Source of the DNA: Thiomicrospira aerophila AL3
Lineage (GTDB): Bacteria > Pseudomonadota > Gammaproteobacteria > Thiomicrospirales > Thiomicrospiraceae
NCBI RefSeq assembly: GCF_000227665.2
Contig: NZ_CP007030.1
Location: 2,046,001-2,110,000, forward strand
Length of the DNA: 64,000 bases
Reading direction: 5' to 3'
Shown here: positions 1 to 11,922 of the stretch, piece by piece
Layout: every line of letters begins with the position of its first letter
Numbering within the stretch: position 1 is the stretch's first letter
The notes under the pieces: model-generated
Told to the model about the DNA's origin: nothing
The model's input: the letters and a program-made list of their open reading frames with translations, nothing else
Databases searched by the model: none
Made by a program: the position numbers and the translations under genes

Positions 1-3000
1 AAGAGTCCAATACATCTTTCAAAATCATTTCAAAAAAGCCCGGAGTGGGTGGCATCATCGCGCGGGCCGACTGAAAATCTGTTCCTGGAATGGAATCTAT
101 ATCTGACATAGCTTCTGCCCCTTGTTGTACTTCTTCTTCTTGATCAAAATTGTTGTTATTAAAGTCATTGTTAACACTGTCTTCAGCAAGATATCTAGCC
201 AGCAACTCATACAACATGGTTGGCAAAATAGGTTTAGCTAAATGATCATTCATACCTGTTGCGGCGAAGTTGGCTACCTCATCAGCCAACACATGCGCGG
301 TCATCGCAATAATAGGCAGCTGCGTTGCAGTAAATTGCTCTCTAATCACCTTAGTCGCTTCAATACCATTCATTATTGGCATTTGGATATCCATTAAAAC
401 CAGATCGAATGATAGATTGGTATGACAAATAAAATTAATGGCCTGCTCACCATTTTCAGCCAAGGTAATATCTACGCCAGTCACACTCAACAACTCTTGT
501 GCAATTTGTTGATTAAGACGATTATCTTCCACTAACAAAAGTTTCTTACCCGATAAAGCCGGCACCGGTTGCACCTTAGCTGACTGTGATGACGAGCTTA
601 CTTTATCACTAGGTCGATCAGTCAGCGCTGTAACAAAAGTATTAGGCATAACCGGTTTTGCCAATACACGGCTGATATTATGAAGATGAGCAACATGCTG
701 CAACTCAGCCAAATCATAAAACGAAATCAGCACACAACGCTCATGCCAGTTCTGATCAAGGGTCGATATTTTGGCAATCAGCTCAACACCATCGAGTTCA
801 GGCATCACATAATCGACAAATACCTTTAAAATTTGCGCAGGCTCAAACTGATCAATAACAGCTAACAAATCCTTAGCCGATTGAAAACAATAACACTCAA
901 AGCCAAAATCAGCGGCCAATTTTTCAAATTGCATCAGCGCCACTGGATTATCATCCACAATAATAATTTGCGCTGACCAACTCGGACATCTTGCGCTGGG
1001 CGCGGCTAATTCAACATCAAATGGTAGGCTTAGGGTAAACTCACTGCCTTCATTAACTTTAGACGCTACAGTTAAATCACCGCCCATTTGCTGGGCTAAT
1101 TGTTTTGATATCGCAAGTCCGAGGCCTGTTCCGCCATAATTTCGTGCAACCGACTCATCAGTTTGGTTGTAGGACTCAAATAGTTGCGATAGTTGGTTGC
1201 TTGTCATACCCACACCTGTATCGGTCACCTTGAAGGTTATCCACCAGGTCGTGTTATGTTGTTCTATCAGTTCAATCTGTACCGCGACATGTCCTTGCGC
1301 AGTAAACTTAACGGCATTACTTAGCAAGTTGATCAATATTTGACTTACTCTGACCGCATCACCTTTCAACACTGGCTGCGCGCAATGCGTTAAGGACGAG
1401 TCTAAATAAACAATAAGCTCTAATTTTTTAGATTGGGCCTGTGTCTGAACGGCGATCAAGGCATCTTCGATCACCTCTTCCACATAAATAGGAATATGCT
1501 CGATAGTTAATTTGCCTGATTCAATTTTTGAAATGTCCAAAATATCATTAATAATGCTTAATAGATGCGTAGCTGAGCGATTGATCTTGTTGATATAGTC
1601 CATCTGTTGAGGGTCTAAATTGGTTTTTAACGCCAGGTGCGTCATCCCCAAAATACCGTTCATAGGCGTTCGAATCTCATGACTCATATTAGCCAAGAAA
1701 TTCGCTTTACTCGTCAGCCCCTTTTCGGGTGTAGCTGTTTCGGTTATAAGGTCAGTACTCAATGCGCTTGTGCTGAGCATTCGATTAAAACAACTTAACC
1801 AAGCAGCCGTATGCTGCAACACCTGCGCTGTGACAATCCATTGTTCATCAAAACCGTATTTTTGGTTATTGAAACCTAAAATACCAATTAATTTTTCATC
1901 TCTTACCAACGGAAAACATAATATATTTTGTAGCTCTGGATAAGCCTTAGATAACTGGTTCCAACGAGAATCTTGCCGAATATTATTTGAAACAACCAGT
2001 CGATTGTTATGTAAATAATTCGCCACCATTCCCTGATTCATCATAAACTCAACTGAGGCTTTGGGTAGACTGCTATCCAAAGCTGTATTGGACAGCATCG
2101 CATCGGCAATGACTTCAGGTACCTCTTGATTAGGATCATTAAACCTAACTAACCAGGCACACTCTACATCCAGAACATTAATGGCGTTGGCTAACCAATA
2201 GTGATAGTCAGCGGCCTTAACAGAGTGCGCCAGGTCTAATTTACGCATTAAATCTAACGAAAGCCTGCTCAACGCCAACTGACTACTCAATTCCTTAGCC
2301 ACGTGTTGATCAGTTGGTTTCTTTAATTTGAGCAGCGTATAGGTACCTGCTTGACCTTTAAAATCTTGCGCTGCAACTAAATACTCTAATCGATTACCTA
2401 GGCCATCAATAAATCGCGCTAAGCTTGCATCAAGACTTAGCTGACTTAATTGTTGATCATAGTCTGGCATCCAAATACTGATAGCTTGTCCAATGACTTG
2501 ATGATCAAGGCTTAAATAAGCTTGAGCAAGACCATTAAATTTTACTAGCCTGCCTTGTTGGTCTAATAGCAGTGTCGCGACCTCTGCTGAATCCAAAAAA
2601 GCCTTTTCTTCATCCAGGGCTTTTAAATTTTCTTGGCGATTAACGCGGGCTTGAATAAACAAGACTAAAATCAAAAATATTAAAAACACCAAAAACACGC
2701 CAAATAGAATGACATTTTTAACCATACTCGCGCGTAGGCTCGACATCATATTGCCACGGTTTAGCACCACGAGGTTTAACAGCTGACCATGTAAGCTCTG
2801 ATAACGGTTAAGCTGTCTGATCACTAAATCCTCTGAACTTGTAAAGATCCTATTACTCGTCACCGCATCGACTTGAAAGGCCATTTGCGTCTGCTGTATG
2901 CGCCACAAATCCACCCATTCAGTCACATTTTCACTGTATCCCAGCTGAACAAGATCTTGCATCAAACCCTGGTGAGTCTGCCAGCGCACCAAATGGTTTT

Positions 3001-3643
3001 GTAAACTTTCCTGCCACATTTCATTTGGACTGATGGCCATCATAAACGCACTAAATGCAAGGTGCTCAGACACCACATACCAGCGATTAATATGACTTTG
3101 TAGTTGCGTTAGTTGAACAAGCTCTTCATTAATGAACGGGATTTGTCTAAAACGATAATCTGCACGTGATAACAACTTATTTTGAATAGAGATAAATGCG
3201 TTGTTAAGGTTTTCTGCAATAAAACTGCACTCCTCTTTGCTATGGCAAGAGACGTTACTTTGTCGATAAAAGTTTATTTGCTGCCAGGCCTGCTGCCAGT
3301 CATCCTTAAAGGGTCCACTGGGCAATGAAGCCACGAAGCGATGATAGGTCTCATCTGTAATGCTCGTTAAGCCTGATAAGGTATTGGGGTGAAAGGTGGC
3401 TAAATAATCTTGCTCTAGGATGCGGTCATCCACAACTGACTCTAATTGAAAAAGGCGCGAACGCGTTTCCTTTAACAAGGCCTGATGAAAGGATTGAATA
3501 AGTTGTTGATCCTGAACGATTGCCTGATAATTCAGATAGTATCTTATGCCCAATAGACCGAGCACTAGAGTGGTAATTAAGATAAACAGCCAGGTAAATC
3601 GAATTGAAAAAATACGACTTAAAGCAGGACTTTTAGACACCAT
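1..3643 (-). CDS. Hybrid sensor histidine kinase, BarA-like, C-terminus cut off by the window
   Basis: Partial gene. From an ATG at 3643 the frame stays open to base 1, about 1,214 codons. Order read from the translation: N-terminal membrane segment (about residues 15-33), long periplasmic region with a Cys pair (SCHSKEECS), second membrane segment near residue 300, PAS (from about 325), GAF-like domain, HisKA with the phospho-acceptor motif NMSHEIRTP, HATPase, two receiver domains (phospho-acceptor contexts VDYVMPELDG and LMDIQMPIMNG), an Asn/Glu/Gln-rich linker and the likely start of an HPt domain (IPGTDFQSA). This is the phosphorelay architecture of BarA/ArcB kinases. It starts 35 bases after the kinase at 3679-6324, so the two are probably co-transcribed. 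AAGGG about 10 bases upstream supports the start. The ligand is unknown. Confidence 0.9.
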   Translation of the reverse strand, partial: MVSKSPALSRIFSIRFTWLFILITTLVLGLLGIRYYLNYQAIVQDQQLIQSFHQALLKETRSRLFQLESVVDDRILEQDYLATFHPNTLSGLTSITDETYHRFVASLPSGPFKDDWQQAWQQINFYRQSNVSCHSKEECSFIAENLNNAFISIQNKLLSRADYRFRQIPFINEELVQLTQLQSHINRWYVVSEHLAFSAFMMAISPNEMWQESLQNHLVRWQTHQGLMQDLVQLGYSENVTEWVDLWRIQQTQMAFQVDAVTSNRIFTSSEDLVIRQLNRYQSLHGQLLNLVVLNRGNMMSSLRASMVKNVILFGVFLVFLIFLILVLFIQARVNRQENLKALDEEKAFLDSAEVATLLLDQQGRLVKFNGLAQAYLSLDHQVIGQAISIWMPDYDQQLSQLSLDASLARFIDGLGNRLEYLVAAQDFKGQAGTYTLLKLKKPTDQHVAKELSSQLALSRLSLDLMRKLDLAHSVKAADYHYWLANAINVLDVECAWLVRFNDPNQEVPEVIADAMLSNTALDSSLPKASVEFMMNQGMVANYLHNNRLVVSNNIRQDSRWNQLSKAYPELQNILCFPLVRDEKLIGILGFNNQKYGFDEQWIVTAQVLQHTAAWLSCFNRMLSTSALSTDLITETATPEKGLTSKANFLANMSHEIRTPMNGILGMTHLALKTNLDPQQMDYINKINRSATHLLSIINDILDISKIESGKLTIEHIPIYVEEVIEDALIAVQTQAQSKKLELIVYLDSSLTHCAQPVLKGDAVRVSQILINLLSNAVKFTAQGHVAVQIELIEQHNTTWWITFKVTDTGVGMTSNQLSQLFESYNQTDESVARNYGGTGLGLAISKQLAQQMGGDLTVASKVNEGSEFTLSLPFDVELAAPSARCPSWSAQIIIVDDNPVALMQFEKLAADFGFECYCFQSAKDLLAVIDQFEPAQILKVFVDYVMPELDGVELIAKISTLDQNWHERCVLISFYDLAELQHVAHLHNISRVLAKPVMPNTFVTALTDRPSDKVSSSSQSAKVQPVPALSGKKLLLVEDNRLNQQIAQELLSVTGVDITLAENGEQAINFICHTNLSFDLVLMDIQMPIMNGIEATKVIREQFTATQLPIIAMTAHVLADEVANFAATGMNDHLAKPILPTMLYELLARYLAEDSVNNDFNNNNFDQEEEVQQGAEAMSDIDSIPGTDFQSARAMMPPTPGFFEMILKDVLDS

Positions 3644-3678
3644 TAAACACAACCCTTTTTTCACCGGTCTATTAACAA

Positions 3679-6324
3679 CTAAACCGCTTTTTTGTCTGAC
3701 AACCACTTGGTTAATTTTTCAGCAAGAATGCTCGGATTTACCGGCTTAGAGATGTAATCATCCATGCCCGCTGCATAACAACGTTCTTCATCGCCCTGCA
3801 TCGCATTAGCCGTCATCGCGATAACGGGTACGCTTTGGTTGAGTCCCTTAGCAAACCTTAATTCGGCCGTCGCTTCAAAGCCATCTTTTACTGGCATTTG
3901 ACAATCCATCAGTACCAAATCAAATTTATCCTTGGCAAGGATGGCCAAGGCTTCCTCGCCATTGCTGGCTAGCCTAGCCTCTAAGCCCAGTTCTTTTAGC
4001 AATGCGATAGCCAATTTCTGATTGATAAGGTTATCTTCCACAAGTAGTATCTTCGCATTAGCTGTTAAACTGACTTCTAACTGTTTAGGCTTAGACTCTT
4101 CAAGAGCAGAATGGCTGACTGTAAAAGACGTTAACCAATGGGTTAAATTCTCATATTTTATCGGCTTGATACGCATTTTGATATTGAGCTTTGCAAGCGG
4201 ATTGCGCCAATTGCTCGCTTGTTTGTGAGACACCAATAACGTGACCTGATGATACTGTGCTGCAATGTCGTTTAATAAACTCAGCGGGCGCTCATAAAGA
4301 CTTAGCAGCGCGTCTAAATCTATCCAAATAACGGTATTAGCGTCTAGTTTGGCTTCATTTAATGCCACCAAATCTAAGATATCAACCTCAACATTAAGTT
4401 GAGAAAACTGCTCTTTGTAACGTTCGGCTAGCGCATCACAGGGTCTTACCCATGCCAGTTTTTTAACTTCTTTCATCGGACGCAAACACACTTGATCAGT
4501 GACCGCACGTTGTGGCAATGAAAAATAGAAAGTAGATCCTTGGCCTAGTTCACTCTTAACGCCAATTTCTCCCCCCATTAACTCAATCAATTGCCGCGAT
4601 ATGGCCAGTCCCAGACCCGTGCCACCAAAACTGCGGGTTGAAGAACTATCAACCTGAGAAAATGCGCCAAATAATTTAGCCTGCCCTTGCGACGATATGC
4701 CAACACCCGTATCAACAATTTCAAAAAGGATCGTGTCGCTATCACCTTTAGTGACGTTCAAAAACACATAGCCTGCTTGGGTAAATTTAACCGCATTGCC
4801 TAACAAGTTAATAATAACCTGTCTTAACCGAACAGAGTCTGCTTCTATGACTTCGGGCAATGAAGGTTCTATATAATAGGCAATATCAAGATTTTTGATT
4901 TGAGCTGATGCCGCCACCATATCAATCACACTGTCAAGCAAATGGACAAGCTTAATTGGCTCAAAGGTGACTTCTAACTTACCTGCCTCTATTTTAGAAA
5001 AATCTAAAATATCGTTGATAATACCCAACAGCGATTCAGAGCTCGATTTGACGGTCAGAGTTAACTCTTTTTGTTCGGGAGTAAGCGGCGTTGAAAGCAA
5101 CAAACCGGTCATGCCAATAACACCATTCATTGGCGTACGAATTTCATGACTCATATTGGCTAAAAACTCTGATTTTAATCGCGCAGACTCTAAAGCTTGA
5201 TCTCGGGCAGACTCAACGGCTAACTCTGCCTTTTTTCGCTCACTGACATCGCGAATAACACCGGTAAATCGTCTTTTACCAGCTAACACCACTTCACTTA
5301 CCGCTAAATCTACTGGAATAATTTCACCACAACGTTTTACGGCTGAGACATGCCGTGTCTCCCCAATAACCGATTTAATACCGGTGGTTAAATATTGTTT
5401 TAAATAACCATCATGCGCTGCATGAAAGGGCTCTGGTACGATAAGCTTAATATTTTGCCCAATAAGTTCTTCAGATCGATACCCTAGAACAGACTCTACC
5501 GCTTGGTTGGTTTCCAGAACAATGCCTTTTTCATCAGTAACAATAATGGCATCCACTACCGAGTTCATTATGGTTAGCGTTTTATGCTGTTCAGCTTGCG
5601 CTTGAATCGTCGCAGTTTTATTGCGCCGTAACACCAAACCGAGGGTGCCTAATGACAGTATGGCTAACGCAAACATGGCTAAAAAGGTTTGCCAAGCGTG
5701 TACTTGGGTTTCAGACTGCATCGTTGATAATGGCCGTGCAACCTCCAACACACCCCTAACATCACCCACTTGCCAGGTAGTTTTTGGCGTACCAGGATAG
5801 TAGTTATGACAGGCGACACAGGAGGTTTGCAACACATCTGCAACAGCAAAACGCAGTACAGGTTCACCATTAATATCTTCAAAGCGACTAAAGGATTCTG
5901 TAGGATTATGACGCAGATACTCCATCGCATCACGCTCAAAATCATCACGAACCCCTGCGTCTTTACGCCACTCAAAAGGCATATCACTGAATAAACGTAC
6001 TTTATAATTCGAATTAGATGACAACAGATCACCAAAATCTATGGCAAAGGTGGCTGGCAAAGGAACGGAACCGGGAATGTTTAAGTAGTCGTGCGTGACT
6101 TGAATATCATGCATCGCCAAGGCGGGGATAATGGTGTTAGCATAAAAGTTACGAAATTGCGCTACAGATTTAGAAAAATCCTGCGCTTCTTCTATGGCAC
6201 TGAGTTTGATATAAGCCTGTGAACGGTCATAGTGCCACCAAAATATCACACTTATACCAATTAGCAGTGCAACAGCCACCAGTTGCAGGGAGTAATCCCA
6301 TAACCTGTCAAAAAATCGCTGCAT
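3679..6324 (-). CDS. Hybrid histidine kinase with periplasmic c-type-heme (Tll0287/DUF3365-like) sensor domain
   Basis: 881 aa inner-membrane hybrid kinase. Membrane segments lie at about 13-31 and 213-233. The periplasmic part between them carries a CxxCH heme motif (C169-V-A-C172-H173) in a context ([11 protein letters not shown], then GDVRGVLEV) typical of DUF3365/Tll0287-like sensor domains. A PAS domain follows (about 250-365), then HisKA with [12 protein letters not shown] (about 390-400), HATPase, a degenerate receiver-like stretch (about 640-740) and a genuine receiver (ILLVEDN to [11 protein letters not shown], about 755-875). A covalently bound heme suggests redox or gas sensing; that is inference. 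It is the first gene of a two-kinase operon. No cognate separate response regulator lies nearby. Confidence 0.9.
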   Translation of the reverse strand: MQRFFDRLWDYSLQLVAVALLIGISVIFWWHYDRSQAYIKLSAIEEAQDFSKSVAQFRNFYANTIIPALAMHDIQVTHDYLNIPGSVPLPATFAIDFGDLLSSNSNYKVRLFSDMPFEWRKDAGVRDDFERDAMEYLRHNPTESFSRFEDINGEPVLRFAVADVLQTSCVACHNYYPGTPKTTWQVGDVRGVLEVARPLSTMQSETQVHAWQTFLAMFALAILSLGTLGLVLRRNKTATIQAQAEQHKTLTIMNSVVDAIIVTDEKGIVLETNQAVESVLGYRSEELIGQNIKLIVPEPFHAAHDGYLKQYLTTGIKSVIGETRHVSAVKRCGEIIPVDLAVSEVVLAGKRRFTGVIRDVSERKKAELAVESARDQALESARLKSEFLANMSHEIRTPMNGVIGMTGLLLSTPLTPEQKELTLTVKSSSESLLGIINDILDFSKIEAGKLEVTFEPIKLVHLLDSVIDMVAASAQIKNLDIAYYIEPSLPEVIEADSVRLRQVIINLLGNAVKFTQAGYVFLNVTKGDSDTILFEIVDTGVGISSQGQAKLFGAFSQVDSSSTRSFGGTGLGLAISRQLIELMGGEIGVKSELGQGSTFYFSLPQRAVTDQVCLRPMKEVKKLAWVRPCDALAERYKEQFSQLNVEVDILDLVALNEAKLDANTVIWIDLDALLSLYERPLSLLNDIAAQYHQVTLLVSHKQASNWRNPLAKLNIKMRIKPIKYENLTHWLTSFTVSHSALEESKPKQLEVSLTANAKILLVEDNLINQKLAIALLKELGLEARLASNGEEALAILAKDKFDLVLMDCQMPVKDGFEATAELRFAKGLNQSVPVIAMTANAMQGDEERCYAAGMDDYISKPVNPSILAEKLTKWLSDKKAV

Positions 6325-6460
6325 TCGCCCCCCCGCACATACTTACTTACCTTATCCAAACTATAAGAATAATACCACGGCAATGAAAATGCGATTGAAT
6401 TTACCGGTTTTATAAGCAAGGTTAACGTCTCAACTAATGCGGTTGTCTATTGACAAGCTC

Positions 6461-6489
6461 TTGACAAGATTAGGGCACTCACTTAATAT
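6461..6489 (+). promoter_or_regulatory. Sigma-70 promoter of the thi operon
   Basis: TTGACA at 6461-6466 is separated by exactly 17 bases from TAATAT at 6484-6489. The predicted transcription start, about 6496, coincides with the 5' edge of the TPP aptamer, which supports the assignment. A second TTGACA begins 11 bases upstream (6450-6455). Confidence 0.8.
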
Positions 6490-6493
6490 AGCA

Positions 6494-6598
6494 GCATCTC
6501 TCGGGGTGCGATTGCGTGTTTTTGTTGCGCGAACGCTGAGAAGGTCTTCGACCTAACCCGCTGAACTTGAACTGGTTAGAACCAGCGTAGGGAAGAGA
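6494..6598 (+). promoter_or_regulatory. TPP riboswitch (THI element)
   Basis: The hallmark conserved blocks are present in order: TCTCGGGGTGCG (6497-6510 region), GCTGAGAAGG (6535-6544), then ACCCGCTGAACTTGAACTGGTTAGAACC and AGCGTAGGGAAGAG (about 6556-6597; only the key boxes are quoted). The ends TCTC and GAGA can close the P1 helix. In this family, thiamine pyrophosphate binding lowers expression of thiamine synthesis genes. It lies 250 bases upstream of thiC and immediately after a consensus promoter, so it most likely controls the whole thiC-thiO-thiS-thiG operon. Confidence 0.95.
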
Positions 6599-6608
6599 AT
6601 CATTTAAT

Positions 6609-8722
<2,114 letters not shown>

Positions 8723-8725
8723 GTC

Positions 8726-9766
8726 ATGACTGATTTGTCCACTTTAAAATCCGTGGGCATTGCAGGTGCAGGCCTGGTGGGTCGGGTGTTGGCGTTGAAT
8801 TTAATTCAGCGCGGCATTCAGGTCACGCTGTATGAAAAAGATACCGCCACAGCGCCACCCAATGCTGCAGGCTACACCGCGGCCGGCATGCTTGCGCCCT
8901 ATGCCGAATTGGAACTGATGGATGCCGAACTCTTTCAACTCGGGGTACGCTCAATCGAACTCTGGTCAGGCCTGGTGGATTGGATGGCAGCGCAAGGTTA
9001 TCCGGTCGATTTTCAACAACGCGGCAGCCTGATTCTGGCACATCAAAATGACCGCGCAGATTTGCAACATTTTATGCGTCAACTGCTGCATAAATTGCCT
9101 GCAGGTTATCAAGTGGAACCGCTTAATAATCCACGTATCAGCGAGCTTGAACCAGAACTGGCGCATCATCACCAGGCCTGGTGGTTGCCGAATGAAGGCC
9201 AGGTCGATTCCACCCAGTTTTTTGCGCAAAGCGAAACGCTGCTGAAAAACCATCCCTTGGTGACATGGCGTGACAATATCGAGGTTAAACAGCTGTCATC
9301 TCGGCAGATTGATGAGCAGACGTTTGACTGGGTATTTGACTGTCGTGGTTTAGGGGCGAAAACGGATATTAAAGATTTGCGCGGGGTGCGTGGCGAGGTG
9401 TTTTGGCTGGATGCGCCCGAGGTTCAGCTCAGCCGTCCGGTGCGGTTAATGCACCCGCGTTATCGCATTTATATTGTGCCGCGCGCCCATGGGCGTTATG
9501 TGATCGGCGCAAGCGAAATCGAAAGCGAAGACCGCAGTCCGATGTCGGTGCGTTCCAGCTTGGAATTGCTGTCGGCGGTCTATAGCGTACATCCTGGGTT
9601 TGCTGAGGCGCGAATTGTCAATCAACTGACCAACTGCCGTCCGGCATTGGGTGATAATTTACCGCGCATTGAACAGCTCGACGGCCTGACGCGAATCAAT
9701 GGCCTCTATCGCCACGGCTATTTATTTTCGCCCGCGATAATTGAAAAAGCACTGGGCGCTTTTTAA
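8726..9766 (+). CDS. thiO: FAD-dependent glycine oxidase ThiO
   Basis: 346 aa flavoprotein of the D-amino-acid-oxidase type. The N-terminal dinucleotide-binding motif GIAGAGLVGRVLALNL (from residue 11) binds FAD. AAGYTAAGMLAPYAE and the C-terminal NGLYRHGYLFSPA block are typical of ThiO. It oxidises glycine to the iminoglycine needed for thiazole formation with ThiG and ThiS, which follow. It starts 3 bases after the thiC stop, so translation is probably coupled. The gene contains three CAGGCCTG palindromes, two encoding GL and one encoding QAW. Confidence 0.93.
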   Translation: MTDLSTLKSVGIAGAGLVGRVLALNLIQRGIQVTLYEKDTATAPPNAAGYTAAGMLAPYAELELMDAELFQLGVRSIELWSGLVDWMAAQGYPVDFQQRGSLILAHQNDRADLQHFMRQLLHKLPAGYQVEPLNNPRISELEPELAHHHQAWWLPNEGQVDSTQFFAQSETLLKNHPLVTWRDNIEVKQLSSRQIDEQTFDWVFDCRGLGAKTDIKDLRGVRGEVFWLDAPEVQLSRPVRLMHPRYRIYIVPRAHGRYVIGASEIESEDRSPMSVRSSLELLSAVYSVHPGFAEARIVNQLTNCRPALGDNLPRIEQLDGLTRINGLYRHGYLFSPAIIEKALGAF

Positions 9767-9836
9767 TGCTTAATTTTGAATGTTGAGTTTTGAGTTTTCG
9801 GCTCTACTCGTTGGTTTTGGTTGACAAGTGGAATCG

Positions 9837-9901
9837 CGTCATGCCGAGCGCAACGAAGCCATCTCTAGAGATCGCCACGGCCTTCGGCCTCGCGATGACT
9901 G
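9837..9901 (+). repeat. Palindromic intergenic repeat
   Basis: The element begins CGTCATGCCGAG and ends CTCGCGATGACT, so its ends are imperfect inverted repeats (GTCAT/ATGAC). It contains the perfect palindrome ATCTCTAGAGAT (9861-9872) and a GGCC-TTC-GGCC mini-hairpin. This layout matches widely dispersed bacterial intergenic elements of the GTCAT-GCGAG type. It lies inside the thi operon between thiO and thiS and explains the unusually long 178-base gap. Only one copy is seen here, so repeat status is from recognition, not from counting. Confidence 0.6.
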
Positions 9902-9944
9902 AAAGCACTCTAAAATCTGGTTGTATTAAAAAAACAGGTGAAAG

Positions 9945-10139
9945 ATGATTTTACTGATTAACGATCAACCCACAGAAACAGCTGCCAAGGATCTAGCAGG
10001 CCTGGTGGTGGAATTAAAAATTAAAGGTGCATTTGCGTTGGCACTCAATGAAAACTTTGTGCCCAAAAGCCAATACGCCGACACGCTTATAAATGAAAAC
10101 GACCGTATTGAAATCGTCGCGCCCATGCAAGGAGGTTAA
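9945..10139 (+). CDS. thiS: Sulfur carrier protein ThiS
   Basis: 64 aa ubiquitin-like sulfur carrier. It ends in the diagnostic Gly-Gly (VAPMQGG), which is adenylated and converted to a thiocarboxylate that donates sulfur to ThiG. Length and position directly before thiG fit the family. GGTGAAAG precedes the ATG. It overlaps nothing; thiG starts 3 bases after its stop. No thiF-type activating enzyme is visible nearby, so that activity must come from elsewhere in the genome. Confidence 0.93.
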   Translation: MILLINDQPTETAAKDLAGLVVELKIKGAFALALNENFVPKSQYADTLINENDRIEIVAPMQGG

Positions 10140-10142
10140 AAA

Positions 10143-10937
10143 ATGAACAACAACCAGGCCTGGTTACTCGCGGATCAGGAAATCAACAGTCGTTTATTGA
10201 TCGGTTCAGCACTTTATCCGTCACCTGACATTATGCGCCAAGCAATTCAAGCCAGTGGTAGCCAAGTGGTGACGGTGTCGATTCGTCGCCAAAATCCTGG
10301 CGATCAAAGTGGACAAGCCTTTTGGCAAATTATTCAATCACTGGGTTGTCATATTCTGCCGAACACGGCTGGCTGTCGTAATGCTAAAGAGGCGATTACC
10401 ACTGCCCACATGGCGCGTGAAATTTTTGGCACAAACTGGATTAAGCTCGAAGTCATTGGCGATGACTATACGTTACAACCCGACCCGTTTGATCTGGTCA
10501 AAGCCGCGCAAGCGTTAATCGAAGACGGTTTTGAAGTCTTTCCTTATGCCAGTGATGATCTGGTTTTGTGCCAAAAATTGGTGGATGTCGGTTGTCGTAT
10601 TGTGATGCCTTGGGCATCGCCAATTGGTTCCGGCAAAGGCATTATGAACCCCTACAATATGGAACTGATTCGTCAACGTCTGCCCAATACCACCCTGATA
10701 GTCGATGCCGGTATCGGCAAACCGTCTCACGCGGCGCAAGCATTAGAAATGGGCTTTGATGGCGTATTACTCAACTCCGCCGTCGCCCTTGCCGATGATC
10801 CGGTGAAAATGGCCACCGCATTTAAACAGGCGATGGAAGCCGGACGTTTAGGCTTTGAAGCCGGCACTATGCCACAACGCGAATTCGCCAGCGCCTCCAC
10901 CCCAACCCTGGGCACGCCGTTTTGGCATCAAGATTAA
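10143..10937 (+). CDS. thiG: Thiazole synthase ThiG
   Basis: 264 aa TIM-barrel enzyme that builds the thiazole phosphate of thiamine from deoxyxylulose phosphate, iminoglycine (from ThiO) and ThiS thiocarboxylate. Seen motifs: [11 protein letters not shown] at the N-terminus, [20 protein letters not shown] with the Schiff-base lysine, [18 protein letters not shown] and [30 protein letters not shown]. The ribosome site GGAGG overlaps the end of thiS (10131-10135). Last recognisable gene of the operon; thiE and thiD are not in the window. Confidence 0.97.
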   Translation: MNNNQAWLLADQEINSRLLIGSALYPSPDIMRQAIQASGSQVVTVSIRRQNPGDQSGQAFWQIIQSLGCHILPNTAGCRNAKEAITTAHMAREIFGTNWIKLEVIGDDYTLQPDPFDLVKAAQALIEDGFEVFPYASDDLVLCQKLVDVGCRIVMPWASPIGSGKGIMNPYNMELIRQRLPNTTLIVDAGIGKPSHAAQALEMGFDGVLLNSAVALADDPVKMATAFKQAMEAGRLGFEAGTMPQREFASASTPTLGTPFWHQD

Positions 10938-11022
10938 TTGCGCTAGCCTAGCGAATTTCGGTTAAAATCAACTTAATCTATTGAAATTAATCCACATTAA
11001 TCTTGTTTACTAAGAGGTCTTT

Positions 11023-11655
11023 ATGATCATTCAAATCGGCAACATTAAAGGCGGCTGTGGTAAAAGTACCGTCAGCGTCAATCTTGCTGCCCTGCTCGCC
11101 AACCTAGGTAAAGATGTCATTATCATTGATGCCGATCGTCAAGCCACCTCATCCAACTGGGTACTCGATCGCAATGAAACCGGGCTTGCCCGAGTCAATC
11201 ATGTCCAAGTTTTTGATAATATTCGTGACACGGTGAAAGACCTTGGAAAACGCTATGAATATGTGATCGTTGATTCAGCGGGTCAAGATGGTCGCGAATT
11301 ACGCACCGGTTTAACCGTGGTCGATAGATTACTCATTCCTTTTCGTCCTTCGCAGCCTGATTTAGATGTATTGCCACAACTACAAGAAGTGATTCAACTG
11401 TCTAAAGATTACAATCCTAACCTGCAAGTAAGCGCTATTTTAACTCTTGCACCCACCAATCCGTCCGTGCGTGAAATTGAAGAAGCACAGGACTATATCA
11501 GCGATTATCAAGACATTCAGCTGTTAAGCAGTATAATAAGAGATCGTAAAGTCTACCGTGATGCCATGGGCCTAGGTAAAGGCGTGGTTGAAATGGACAA
11601 TGACAAAGCTAAATTCGAAATTAACCAGTTATGGGAGGAACTCCATGGTCACTAA
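11023..11655 (+). CDS. ParA/MinD-family ATPase, orphan; McdA-like candidate
   Basis: 210 aa single-domain deviant-Walker ATPase. Walker A with the signature lysine is KGGCGKST (residues about 9-16), Walker A' is VIIIDADRQATSS and Walker B is YVIVDSAGQDG. It is shorter than chromosomal Soj/ParA and lacks an N-terminal DNA-binding extension. The genome also has the standard parA-parB pair at 23-25 kb, so this one should position something other than the chromosome. It overlaps the next gene by 11 bases, a small basic/disordered protein that is its likely partner. That arrangement resembles McdA-McdB carboxysome positioning. The cargo is unknown, as no carboxysome gene is nearby. Confidence 0.85.
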   Translation: MIIQIGNIKGGCGKSTVSVNLAALLANLGKDVIIIDADRQATSSNWVLDRNETGLARVNHVQVFDNIRDTVKDLGKRYEYVIVDSAGQDGRELRTGLTVVDRLLIPFRPSQPDLDVLPQLQEVIQLSKDYNPNLQVSAILTLAPTNPSVREIEEAQDYISDYQDIQLLSSIIRDRKVYRDAMGLGKGVVEMDNDKAKFEINQLWEELHGH

Positions 11656-11890
11656 ACGCACACCGCGCACGCGTCAAACATCAGCTCGTACTACCGCCGC
11701 AAAAGCCGCCGAGGCGAAAATTGAAACTACAACAGAAGCAGAAGTAATCACTCCCGCAACTGAGGCTAAAGATACCGCTGCAGCAAAACCCGCGGCCAAA
11801 CCAGCGCCAAAAGCTGAGACCAAGCCAGCGCCCAAAAAAGAAGAAGAACCACGTCGCATTTTTTCTTCTCGCCGTGTATGGCCTGACTAA
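11645..11890 (+). CDS. Small basic/disordered partner of the ParA ATPase; McdB-like candidate
   Basis: 81 aa, no recognised domain. It has a strongly basic N-terminus (KRTPRTRQTSAR), an Ala/Thr/Glu stretch, an Ala-Pro-Lys-rich middle (KPAAKPAPKAE repeats) and a conserved-looking C-terminal tail with Arg and Trp (FSSRRVWPD). The start at 11645 has GGGAGGA 7-12 bases upstream; a longer frame from 11588 lies entirely inside the ATPase gene and has no such site. Known: basic N-termini of ParB and McdB stimulate their ATPases, and McdB proteins carry an invariant C-terminal Trp used for cargo binding. That this protein is an McdB is inference from these features and the overlap. Confidence 0.65.
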   Translation: MVTKRTPRTRQTSARTTAAKAAEAKIETTTEAEVITPATEAKDTAAAKPAAKPAPKAETKPAPKKEEEPRRIFSSRRVWPD

Positions 11891-11922
11891 TAACTTAACA
11901 CCTTAAATAACAGGAGTAAGAT

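Noticed and set aside
3225-3260. SCHSKEECS Cys motif of the first kinase as a c-type heme site
   Set aside because: It lacks CxxCH; the two Cys are seven apart, more like a disulfide.
11588-11644. 19-codon upstream extension of the small ParA-partner gene
   Set aside because: It lies wholly inside the ATPase gene in another frame, whereas the ATG at 11645 has a GGGAGGA ribosome site at the right distance.
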